Part shown: positions 34,960-41,841 of the stretch, piece by piece | Layout: each line of letters begins with the position of its first letter | Position numbering within the stretch: position 1 is the first letter of the stretch | Program-made: the position numbers and the translations under genes | Notes under the pieces: generated by a model | Database searches by the model: none | What the model was told of the DNA's origin: nothing | What the model saw: the letters and a program-made list of their open reading frames with translations, nothing else | Assembly (NCBI GenBank): GCA_016192435.1 | Contig: JACPUD010000032.1 | Span: 1-41,841 of the forward strand | Reading direction: 5' to 3' | Source: Rhodocyclales bacterium | GTDB taxonomy: Bacteria; Pseudomonadota; Gammaproteobacteria; Burkholderiales; Rhodocyclaceae | DNA: 41,841 nt

Positions 34960-35158
34960 AGTTATGTCCGCGCAGGATGCGGGGACGGTATCCCCTGGCG
35001 GGATATGCACTCAGCCTCTGGCGGGGGAGGCGGTACCCACTGGATGACGCCTCTGCGGCCGACGCCGATGGAGTCTGCATAAGCCCCCCTTTGAAACGCA
35101 GTTTTCGTTTGTATCCGGTTACGGGTTAACATCTTCTCTTCGCAGCAAGGAGCGTGGC

Positions 35159-36196
35159 ATGATCAAGGCAGGTATCGTCGGCGGTACGGGCTACACGGGA
35201 GTGGAACTCCTGCGCTTGCTGGCGCAGCATTCCGGCGTTGAGCTTACTGCTATCACCTCGCGGGGCGAGGCCGGCACCAAGGTTGCCGACATGTTTCCCA
35301 GCCTGCGCGGCGCTATAGGCCTGAATTTCAGCGATCCCAAGGACGCGCCGCTAAGCGATTGCGACGTGGTGTTTTTCGCCACGCCCAACGGCATCGCCAT
35401 GCAGCAGGTGGCGCAGTTGCTGGATGCCGGAGTCAAGGTCATCGACCTGGCGGCCGATTTTCGCATCAAGGACGTCGCTCTTTGGGAGCGCTGGTATGGC
35501 ATGACCCACGTCAGCCCTGACTTGGTCGCCGAAGCGGTATATGGCCTGCCCGAGGTGAATCGCGAGCAGATCCGCAAGGCAAGGCTGGTGGCGAACCCTG
35601 GCTGCTATCCAACGGCGACTCAGCTCGGCTTCCTGCCGCTGGTGGAGGCGGGCTGTATCGATCTCGGGCATTTGATTGCCGACGCCAAATCGGGCGTTTC
35701 AGGCGCCGGTCGTAAAGCGGAGATAGGAATTCTATTTTCCGAGGCAGCGGACAACTTCAAGGCCTATGGCGTGCCGGGGCATCGTCACCTGCCCGAGATC
35801 CGGCAGGGTTTGGCGCGCGCTGCAGGCAAGGCCGAGCAGCAGATCGGCCTGACTTTCGTGCCGCACCTGACGCCGATGATTCGCGGCATTCATGCCACGC
35901 TCTATGCGCGTATTACACGCGAAGAGGATTTTCAGGTCTTGTTCGAGCAGCGTTATGCCGCAGAGCCTTTTGTCGATGTGCTGCCGCCGAAATCGCATCC
36001 CGAGACGCGTTCGGTGCGTGCGGCAAATACCTGCCGGATTGCCGTGCATAGGCCGCAGGGTGGCGACACGCTGGTGATTCTCTCGGTGATCGACAATCTG
36101 GTAAAAGGGGCTGCAGGGCAGGCGGTGCAGAACATGAACCTCATGTTTGGTCTGGACGAATGTTCGGGTCTTTCGCAAGTTCCCGTCTTGCCCTGA
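35159..36196 (+). CDS. argC: N-acetyl-gamma-glutamyl-phosphate reductase
   Basis: A 345-aa enzyme of arginine synthesis reducing N-acetylglutamyl phosphate with NADPH. The nucleotide-binding start is [20 protein letters not shown]; catalytic Cys149 lies in [29 protein letters not shown] and [11 protein letters not shown] are further family blocks. AAGGAG precedes the ATG. The upstream gap 34960-35158 carries GGCGGG-rich fragments, one 13-base piece of which also occurs beside the glyQ-glyS repeat. Confidence 0.97.
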   Translation: MIKAGIVGGTGYTGVELLRLLAQHSGVELTAITSRGEAGTKVADMFPSLRGAIGLNFSDPKDAPLSDCDVVFFATPNGIAMQQVAQLLDAGVKVIDLAADFRIKDVALWERWYGMTHVSPDLVAEAVYGLPEVNREQIRKARLVANPGCYPTATQLGFLPLVEAGCIDLGHLIADAKSGVSGAGRKAEIGILFSEAADNFKAYGVPGHRHLPEIRQGLARAAGKAEQQIGLTFVPHLTPMIRGIHATLYARITREEDFQVLFEQRYAAEPFVDVLPPKSHPETRSVRAANTCRIAVHRPQGGDTLVILSVIDNLVKGAAGQAVQNMNLMFGLDECSGLSQVPVLP

Positions 36197-36927
36197 CGCT
36201 GAGGCGGCTGCGTAGCCGCTTCGGCATTTCAGCACCGCGAGTTGCAATCCGGACGCATCTGCCGTGGTATTGGCGGGCGCTGTCCGTGGTCGTACTGGCG
36301 GGTGCGTCGTTGGCTTTGGCGGGCTGGATTTATGACGCTGGGCAGCGCTTTGCAGGTTTTCATCAAGGCGCAAGCGAACACGAGATCACCGAGATGCGGG
36401 AACGCATAGTGCGGCTGGAATCCGAGTTGGAAAGCGCCCGCAAGGTGGCAAACGCCAGCGAAAGCCGTTTGCGCATCGAGAGCACCTCGCAGGAGCAACT
36501 GACCGCCCAAATACGGACCCTGGAAGAGGAAAACAACCACCTCAAGTCCGATTTGGCAACGTTTGAAAGCCTGGCCGGAGGGCAGGTCGGGAATTCCGGA
36601 CTGGCGATTAGTCGGCTGCAAATTCTGCCGCTCGGCGATGGCCAGTATCGCTACCGCCTCCTGCTGGCGCAGACAGGAGAGAAAAAAGACAAGGAATTCA
36701 ATGGCATGATCCAGCTGTTTGCGACCGTGCAGCAAGGTGCAGAGACTGCTATGATGCAATTTCCCGTTACCGGAGATCCCGCTGCGAGCCAGTATCAGGT
36801 CAGCTTTCGCCACTTCCGGCGCCTGGAAGGTACATTCAAGGTGGCGGGCGGTGGGCGAATTCAGCGCGTCGAGGTGCGGTTGATCCAGGACGGCGCAGTG
36901 AAAGCCAGTCAGAGCGTGATGCTTTGA
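36160..36927 (+). CDS. Membrane-anchored coiled-coil protein (DUF6776-like)
   Basis: A 255-aa protein: a basic cytoplasmic start, one membrane segment (about 38-60, [17 protein letters not shown]), a coiled coil (about 73-140, rich in Glu/Arg heptads such as [18 protein letters not shown]) and a beta-rich end ([20 protein letters not shown]). The layout and position between argC and a bactofilin gene match the DUF6776 group of betaproteobacteria; function unknown, possibly envelope or cytoskeleton related. It overlaps argC by 37 bases. Confidence 0.7.
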   Translation: MFGSFASSRLALTLRRLRSRFGISAPRVAIRTHLPWYWRALSVVVLAGASLALAGWIYDAGQRFAGFHQGASEHEITEMRERIVRLESELESARKVANASESRLRIESTSQEQLTAQIRTLEEENNHLKSDLATFESLAGGQVGNSGLAISRLQILPLGDGQYRYRLLLAQTGEKKDKEFNGMIQLFATVQQGAETAMMQFPVTGDPAASQYQVSFRHFRRLEGTFKVAGGGRIQRVEVRLIQDGAVKASQSVML

Positions 36928-36971
36928 ACGTCACGGTATTAACACATTAGACAGGTGAGGAGATCCCAGTC

Positions 36972-37373
36972 ATGTTTGGCAAGAAAACCACTAAACCCCA
37001 AGGGCGCATCGACAGCCTGATCGGTGCCGGCACTTCACTGGAAGGCGATGTGACTTTTACCGGCGGCCTTCGTGTCGATGGCGAAATCAAGGGAAATGTT
37101 CGCGGCAGCGAGGGACAACCGGCAACGCTGGTGATCAGCGAGCATGCGCGGATCGAGGGCGAAATCTCGGTGTCCCACCTGGTTATCAATGGGACCGTGA
37201 TCGGTGCGGTGCATTCGAGCGATTTCCTGGAACTTCAGACGCGCGCCCGGGTCACGGGTGATGTCGAGTACAGTACGATCGAAATGCATCTCGGGGCCGT
37301 AGTGCAGGGCCGCTTGGTGCACGAGGGTGCGCCATCGAAGGCGGTGGAATTGAAACTGGCTGCAAGTAATTGA
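36972..37373 (+). CDS. Bactofilin (polymer-forming cytoskeletal protein)
   Basis: 133 aa. The central beta-helix (about 15-110) shows the bactofilin repeats SLIGAGTSLEGDVTFTGGLR, VDGEIKGNVRG, SEHARIEGEISVSHLVING and VTGDVEYSTIEMHLGAVVQG. Bactofilins polymerise without nucleotide and position envelope enzymes, often near M23 peptidases; one such peptidase is encoded at 38982-40334. The upstream membrane coiled-coil protein may anchor it; this is inference from adjacency. Confidence 0.93.
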   Translation: MFGKKTTKPQGRIDSLIGAGTSLEGDVTFTGGLRVDGEIKGNVRGSEGQPATLVISEHARIEGEISVSHLVINGTVIGAVHSSDFLELQTRARVTGDVEYSTIEMHLGAVVQGRLVHEGAPSKAVELKLAASN

Positions 37374-37447
37374 CGTCTGACACTATTGAAACCATAATTT
37401 TCGGACATACTTATTAGCCGATTGCGGAAAACCCACAGGAGAACACC

Positions 37448-37798
37448 ATGAATGCACCCACCGAAATGCCGGCCCCACTCAATTTCACCGATAACGCGGC
37501 ATCCAAGGTCAAGGAACTCATTGCCGAAGAAGGCAACCCCGAACTCAAACTGCGGGTGTTCGTGACTGGCGGCGGTTGCTCCGGGTTTCAATACGGCTTC
37601 ACTTTTGACGAAGTGACCAACGACGACGACACCGTGATGGAAAAGAACGGTGTATCGCTGCTTATCGACCCGATGAGCTATCAGTACCTGGTCGGTGCCG
37701 AGATCGATTACTCGGAGGGGCTCGAAGGTTCGCAATTCGTGATCAAGAATCCGAATGCGCAATCGACCTGCGGCTGCGGGTCGTCATTCTCCGCCTGA
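37448..37798 (+). CDS. erpA: Iron-sulfur cluster insertion protein ErpA
   Basis: A 116-aa A-type carrier that delivers Fe-S clusters to apoproteins. The three cluster Cys are in [13 protein letters not shown] and the C-terminal [29 protein letters not shown] and [18 protein letters not shown] are ErpA-type blocks. A possible promoter is TTGAAA (37386-37391), 16 bases, then TACTTA (37408-37413), in a locally AT-rich gap. A stem-loop terminator follows. Confidence 0.95.
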   Translation: MNAPTEMPAPLNFTDNAASKVKELIAEEGNPELKLRVFVTGGGCSGFQYGFTFDEVTNDDDTVMEKNGVSLLIDPMSYQYLVGAEIDYSEGLEGSQFVIKNPNAQSTCGCGSSFSA

Positions 37799-37819
37799 TT
37801 CGGGTTTCGTAGGCAAGAG

Positions 37820-37850
37820 AAGGCGTGGGGCCGTGGGCTCCGCGCCTTTT
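37820..37850 (+). terminator. Stem-loop terminator after erpA
   Basis: AAGGCGTGGGGCC (37820-37832) pairs with GGCTCCGCGCCTT (37836-37848) through 13 pairs including two G-U, loop GTG, followed by TTTT. It lies between the convergent erpA and anmK genes. Confidence 0.8.
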
Positions 37851-37879
37851 GTCGTTATCGCCCGCTGTTGCGCGTGGAA

Positions 37880-38980
37880 TCAGTGCCGATAGATGGCGCC
37901 CAGGATACGTGGCCCGCGGGCGCCCGTGACTTCCGGTAGATTGCCCGTTTCGCCGTTCAGAGTGCGCCACGCCAACCAGGCAAAGGCCAGCGCTTCGACC
38001 CAGTCGGCCGCCTGACCGAGAGAGTTGGTGCTGGCAACACGGCAATTCGTCAGATGATGCTGCAGTCGAGCCATCAAAGTCTGGTTGTGCGCGCCGCCGC
38101 CGCAGACGAAGAGTTCGACGGGATTGCCGCACCAGCGATTGATTGCCTGAACCGCAGACACGGCGCTGAGTTCAAGCAGGGTCGCCTGGACGTCTTCCGC
38201 TCGTTCGCTGCCGGCAAGATGGCGCTCGATCCACGCCAGATTGAACTCGTCGCGGCCGCAGCTCTTGGGTGGGCTTGCAGCGAAAAAGCCGTCAGTGAGG
38301 AAGCTGTGCAGCAGTTCGGGAAGCACCAGCCCCTGCGCGGCCCACTGGCCGTCGTCGTCGTAGCGCAGTCCCTTGTGGTTTTCTATCCAGGCGTCGAGCA
38401 GCAGATTGCCGGGCCCGCAGTCGAAGCCGCGCACCACTTGTCCGGGATTGAGGTTGGTCAGATTGGCGATGCCGCCAATGTTCAGGATGACCCGATGTAG
38501 TGAGGGATCGCCGAATATCGCAGCATGAAAGGCCGGCACCAGCGGGGCTCCCTGGCCGCCGGCGGCAATGTCGCGGCTGCGGAAATCAGCTACAACGGTG
38601 ATTCCGGTCAATTCGGCCAGCAGCGCCGGGTTGTTCAACTGCACGGTATATCCGGCGGCGGGTTGATGCCGGACGGTCTGTCCGTGGCAGCCTATGGCCG
38701 CAACTTGTCCGGCGCCGACCCCGGCCTTGGTTAGAAGGTGGCCGACCGCCTCGGCGTAGCTACGAGCCAGTTCGTTGGCAAACAGCGCGGCGGAGTTGAT
38801 TTCATCGTGTTGCGCAGTCTGTAGCCGGAGGGCCTGCAGGCGTATGGAGTCGGAATACGGCTGCCAGAATGTGGCAAGTGTGCGCGGCTGACCGTGGGAG
38901 AAGTCGACCAGGGCGGCATCGACGCCATCGAGGCTGGTTCCCGACATCAAGCCCACGACCAGCGGCACGGCCGAAGCCAT
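37880..38980 (-). CDS. anmK: Anhydro-N-acetylmuramic acid kinase
   Basis: A 366-aa sugar kinase that cleaves and phosphorylates anhydro-MurNAc in cell-wall recycling. ATP-binding GLMSGTSLDGVDAALVDF opens the protein; GCHGQTVRHQP, VADFRSRDIAAGGQGAPLVP, LNIGGIANLT and FDCGPGNLLLDAW are family blocks. It directly follows the M23 endopeptidase gene (1-base gap), a sensible pairing of wall hydrolysis and recycling. VASTNSLG is encoded by a copy of the 24-base motif (38021-38044). Confidence 0.96.
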   Translation of the reverse strand: MASAVPLVVGLMSGTSLDGVDAALVDFSHGQPRTLATFWQPYSDSIRLQALRLQTAQHDEINSAALFANELARSYAEAVGHLLTKAGVGAGQVAAIGCHGQTVRHQPAAGYTVQLNNPALLAELTGITVVADFRSRDIAAGGQGAPLVPAFHAAIFGDPSLHRVILNIGGIANLTNLNPGQVVRGFDCGPGNLLLDAWIENHKGLRYDDDGQWAAQGLVLPELLHSFLTDGFFAASPPKSCGRDEFNLAWIERHLAGSERAEDVQATLLELSAVSAVQAINRWCGNPVELFVCGGGAHNQTLMARLQHHLTNCRVASTNSLGQAADWVEALAFAWLAWRTLNGETGNLPEVTGARGPRILGAIYRH

Positions 38981-38981
38981 G

Positions 38982-40334
38982 TCAGTCGGCCTGGGCGAGG
39001 TCGAATCCGCGAATCAGGTCAATACGGGCAAGATGGGCCGCGGTTTGTTCCCGGAACTGGCCAAGCTGTTGCGGCATCAGGGGTGGCGCGCTGGGCAAGG
39101 CCATAGCCAGCGGATTCTGATGCACTTCATTAACCCGGAACTCGTAATGCAGGTGCGGGCCGCTGGCCAGCCCCGTCGCGCCGACGAAGCCGATTACGTC
39201 GCCTTGGCCGACGCGATTGCCTTTGCGCAGGCCCGATGCGAAGCCCGAGAGATGCCCGTAAAGCGTCGTATAGCGATTCTGATGGCGCAGGATTACGACC
39301 TTGCCGTACCCGCCCTTCACTCCGACATACTCGACCACGCCGTCGCCGGTGGCCTTGACCCGGGTGCCGGTCGGAGCGCCATAATCGACGCCCTTGTGCG
39401 CGCGCCATTTCTGCAGGACGGGATGGAAGCGCGCCGACGTGAAGCCGGACGTTATGCGGGAGAATTCCAGGGGCGAGCGCAGGAAAGCCTTGCGGATGTT
39501 CTTGCCATCGGCGGTGTAGTAGCCGCCGCTGCCGGCATTGCCGGCAGGGTCGGCGAACCAGGCGGCGCGGAAGGTCTTACCATCGTTGACAAACTCTGCG
39601 GCGAGGATGCGCCCGCTGCGTACGGCACGGCCGAGATAGGTCGCAGATTCGTAGATGACGGCAAAGCGATCGCCCTTGCGCAGGTCGCGATGAAAATCGA
39701 TGTCGCCACCAAAAATGTCGGCCAGTTGCGTCGCGACCGTGTCGGGAATCCCTGCCGCGTCGGTAGCACCGAACAGCGAATAGCGAATCTCGGCAGTTTT
39801 CATGACCACCTGGGTTTCCAGTGGCAGGCGCTGCTCCGATGCCGTGAATTGGTCGCCATCCGGTGCGGCGCGGCGTTCGATCACCAGGGCCTGGTCCTTG
39901 CCGCCGTTGAGCGGGAAGACCAGGGTCTGCAGCTCACCTTGAGGCCCGGTTCGCACCGTCAAGTTCTTGCCCGGGCTGAGCTGGCGGAACAGGCTTTGGG
40001 CCGTGGTGTTGTTTTTCAGAAAACCGAGCGCAGCTGGATCGTCGATCCCGAGCCGCTGCAGCAAATCCATTACCGTATCGCCGCGCTGCACGCGGTCTTC
40101 GCGCAGGAAGCTCTGATCGGCGTCGGATGTTGCCGTCAGAGGCGGCAGAGCCAGTTGCTCGATCACTTGCTGGCGGGGGATGTCCGCGACGCGGGAGTCG
40201 TTCACGGTACCGAAAGCGGCGACCATGCTGAACAGCGAAACTCCCAGAACGCCGGTGCCGACCCAGAAATGCCCGGGCCGTTCGACTCGGTAGTCGAGGA
40301 GTTGCGCTAAAATTCCGCTCTTGTTTTTTTGCAA
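38982..40334 (-). CDS. M23-family peptidoglycan metalloendopeptidase (MepM/YebA-like)
   Basis: 450 aa. A membrane or signal segment (about 24-42, WVGTGVLGVSLFSMVAAF), an N-terminal region with a LysM-like part (VQRGDTVMDLLQRLGI), a middle domain, then the LytM/M23 domain (about 310-425) with zinc ligands in HKGVDYGAPTGTRV and GPHLHYEFRVN. It is expected to cut peptide crosslinks in the periplasm. The start is a TTG at 40334, since no ATG or GTG precedes the membrane segment; no clear ribosome-binding site is seen, so the exact start is uncertain. Confidence 0.9.
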   Translation of the reverse strand: MQKNKSGILAQLLDYRVERPGHFWVGTGVLGVSLFSMVAAFGTVNDSRVADIPRQQVIEQLALPPLTATSDADQSFLREDRVQRGDTVMDLLQRLGIDDPAALGFLKNNTTAQSLFRQLSPGKNLTVRTGPQGELQTLVFPLNGGKDQALVIERRAAPDGDQFTASEQRLPLETQVVMKTAEIRYSLFGATDAAGIPDTVATQLADIFGGDIDFHRDLRKGDRFAVIYESATYLGRAVRSGRILAAEFVNDGKTFRAAWFADPAGNAGSGGYYTADGKNIRKAFLRSPLEFSRITSGFTSARFHPVLQKWRAHKGVDYGAPTGTRVKATGDGVVEYVGVKGGYGKVVILRHQNRYTTLYGHLSGFASGLRKGNRVGQGDVIGFVGATGLASGPHLHYEFRVNEVHQNPLAMALPSAPPLMPQQLGQFREQTAAHLARIDLIRGFDLAQAD

Positions 40335-40409
40335 TTGGATGGGTGAATAAAGAAAACGCAGTTTCAGGGAAGGCTAATGCAAACGTCAGCCGGAACTAAA
40401 AGTCGCGTG

Positions 40410-40437
40410 AGTGTAGCAAATATCCCCCTTCCGTCAA
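40410..40437 (-). promoter_or_regulatory. Candidate sigma-70 promoter for the M23 peptidase-anmK operon
   Basis: On the minus strand TTGACG (40437-40432), 16 bases, then TACACT (40415-40410). It lies about 75 bases upstream of the TTG start, in the gap shared with divergent tyrS. Confidence 0.5.
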
Positions 40438-40453
40438 ACCGGGTTACCTCACT

Positions 40454-41641
40454 ATGGTCGATATCGACTCGCAACTGGCACTGATCAAGCGTGGCGCGGA
40501 CGAACTGCTGATCGAATCCGAACTCGTCGAAAAACTGAAATCGGGCCGTCCCCTTCGCGTCAAGGCGGGCTTCGATCCGACGGCGCCGGATCTGCATCTC
40601 GGGCATACCGTGCTGATCAACAAGTTGCGGCATTTTCAGGACCTCGGCCACCACGTCATGTTCCTGATCGGCGACTTCACGGGAATGATCGGCGATCCGA
40701 GCGGCAAGAACACGACGCGACCGCCGCTGTCCCGCGAGCAAATACTGGAGAACGCCGATACCTATCGGGAGCAGGTGTTCAAGATCCTCGATCCGCAGAA
40801 GACCGAGGTCTGCTTCAACTCGACCTGGTTCGAACCCCTCGGTGCCGCCGGCATGATCAAACTCGCTGCTCGCCACACCGTGGCGCGCATGCTGGAGCGC
40901 GACGACTTCTCCAAGCGCTACACCGGCGGTCAGCCGATCGCGATCCATGAATTCCTCTATCCCCTCTGCCAGGGCTACGATTCGGTGGCCATGAAGGCGG
41001 ATGTCGAACTCGGCGGCACCGACCAGAAGTTCAATCTGCTGGTCGGCCGCGAACTGCAGAAGCATTACGGCCAGGCGCCGCAATGTGTCTTGATGATGCC
41101 TCTGCTGGAAGGGTTGGACGGCGTCAACAAGATGTCGAAATCCCTCGGCAATTACATCGGCATTGCGGAATCGCCGACCGAGATTTTCGGCAAGCTGATG
41201 TCGGTGTCTGACGAGCTGATGTGGCGCTATTACGAGCTGCTGTCCTTCCGTGCCAACGACGAGATCGCCAAATTCAAGCGTGACGTGGCCGAAGGACGCA
41301 ACCCGCGCGACATCAAGGTATTGCTGGCGCAGGAGATCGTGACCCGGTTCCATTCGGCCAAGGACGCCGAGGCTGCTCTCGCCGAGTTCGAAGCGCGTTT
41401 TCAGCGCGGCGTGCTGCCCGCGGATATGCCCCAGATCAGCGTCGCGGCAGGCTCGCTAGCGCAGGTATTGAAGTCCGCCGGACTGACGTCCAGCACTTCT
41501 GACGCCCTGCGCATGATCGATGGCGGCGGGGTTCGAATCAATGGCGAGAAAGTCGGCGATCGCAATGCGGCGCTGAGTGCGGGGGGCTGCGTTGTATTAC
41601 AGGTGGGTAAGCGAAAATTTGCCCGCGTGACCCTCATTTGA
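40454..41641 (+). CDS. tyrS: Tyrosine--tRNA ligase
   Basis: A 395-aa class I synthetase of the TyrZ-like length class. The HIGH-type signature reads DLHLGHTV within [28 protein letters not shown] is the second ATP-binding signature; [18 protein letters not shown] is a tyrosine-pocket block. A C-terminal S4 RNA-binding domain (about 330-395, [18 protein letters not shown]) completes it. It is divergent from the M23 peptidase gene and followed by an rRNA operon promoter. Confidence 0.97.
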   Translation: MVDIDSQLALIKRGADELLIESELVEKLKSGRPLRVKAGFDPTAPDLHLGHTVLINKLRHFQDLGHHVMFLIGDFTGMIGDPSGKNTTRPPLSREQILENADTYREQVFKILDPQKTEVCFNSTWFEPLGAAGMIKLAARHTVARMLERDDFSKRYTGGQPIAIHEFLYPLCQGYDSVAMKADVELGGTDQKFNLLVGRELQKHYGQAPQCVLMMPLLEGLDGVNKMSKSLGNYIGIAESPTEIFGKLMSVSDELMWRYYELLSFRANDEIAKFKRDVAEGRNPRDIKVLLAQEIVTRFHSAKDAEAALAEFEARFQRGVLPADMPQISVAAGSLAQVLKSAGLTSSTSDALRMIDGGGVRINGEKVGDRNAALSAGGCVVLQVGKRKFARVTLI

Positions 41642-41670
41642 GATTCCTCGAATTTTTTTTGCGTAATCTA

Positions 41671-41698
41671 TTGACCAACTAAAAACGGTCCGTATAAT
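41671..41698 (+). promoter_or_regulatory. Strong promoter of an rRNA operon
   Basis: TTGACC (41671-41676), 16-base spacer, perfect TATAAT (41693-41698), then a GC-rich discriminator GCGCCCC typical of stringently controlled rRNA promoters. The AT-rich stretch with eight T's at 41653-41660 could serve as an UP element. The identity as an rRNA promoter is inferred from the leader that follows. Confidence 0.85.
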
Positions 41699-41748
41699 GC
41701 GCCCCTCTCTGCTGCATGCGGAGCCGCTGAAGGAAGTGAGTGAGGCGG

Positions 41749-41841
41749 AGTTCTTTAAAAACCAAACAACCGATAGGTGTAGGTGCTTGCTGTGCTGGAG
41801 GTGGTGGCGGGTGGTCATTCTGAAATCGAAGGGATGGCTGC
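41749..41841 (+). promoter_or_regulatory. rRNA operon leader with boxA-like antitermination site
   Basis: AGTTCTTTAAAAA (41749-41761) resembles boxA and is followed by CCGATAGGTGTAGGTGCTTG, like the 16S leader sequences of other betaproteobacteria. The window ends before the mature 16S rRNA begins (its GAGTTTGAT start is not reached). Confidence 0.75.

Noticed and set aside
41762-41841. Start of mature 16S rRNA
   Set aside because: The sequence is leader-like; the conserved GAGTTTGAT start of 16S does not appear before the window ends.

Overview
The window is a GC-rich chromosomal segment, almost entirely housekeeping genes. It most likely comes from a betaproteobacterium, probably near Rhodocyclales/Sterolibacteriaceae. 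The evidence is the gene orders miaB-phoH-ybeY-corC-lnt, glyQ-glyS-gmhB-plsC, rplM-rpsI-argC and erpA/anmK-M23 peptidase-tyrS-rRNA operon, plus an HslV with the short MEQYHG propeptide. The order-level placement is inference. There is no prophage, CRISPR array, tRNA gene or intact insertion sequence.

Layout. 1-1717: end of rapZ, then an overlapping run of a NusG_II-domain protein, a Gx-type membrane protein and a Lon substrate-binding-domain protein. 1675-4088 (minus): purT-mutY. 4148-5526: flavin reductase and a DMT transporter. 5543-6771: a 65-aa protein divergent from a LysR regulator across an AT-rich, palindrome-rich gap. 6805-11512: rlmI, then a metal module (small exported Cys/His protein, outer-membrane barrel, ZnuA-like binding protein, ZnuB-like permease, no ATPase). 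11581-15634: a twin-STAS protein, hslV, hslU and an AEC transporter. 15759-18338: HD phosphohydrolase, 60-aa protein, ygiD-like dioxygenase and a HIT protein. 18496-25076 (minus): glyQ, glyS, a possible 24-aa ORF, gmhB, plsC, a catalytically dead YgjP paralogue, YgjP itself and gloA. 25209-30609: one plus-strand unknown gene, then miaB-phoH-ybeY-corC-lnt on the minus strand. 30691-33844: queC, a YeeE/YedE transporter and an unknown 304-aa protein. 34076-37798: rplM-rpsI, argC, DUF6776-like, bactofilin, erpA. 37880-40334 (minus): M23 peptidase then anmK. 40454-41841: tyrS, then the promoter and boxA leader of an rRNA operon whose 16S gene lies beyond the end.

The genes cover tRNA and ribosome work (glyQS, tyrS, miaB, queC, rlmI, ybeY, rplM, rpsI), envelope building and recycling (plsC, gmhB, lnt, anmK, M23 peptidase, bactofilin), proteolysis (hslVU), purine and arginine synthesis (purT, argC), Fe-S assembly (erpA) and metal uptake.

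The unusual content is small-scale. A motif of about 24 bases with core AGTTGGYGCTGGC occurs seven times in 42 kb, on both strands, inside unrelated genes in different frames. A structured repeat of about 80 bp with two hairpins of identical geometry and compensatory base changes occurs twice, separating hslV from hslU and glyQ from glyS; the second copy sits within a perfect 28-bp inverted repeat. Another GC-rich repeat appears to have contributed the N-terminal extension of MutY. A tandem pair of YgjP-like proteins includes one in which the HEVAH metal site reads RAIAA.
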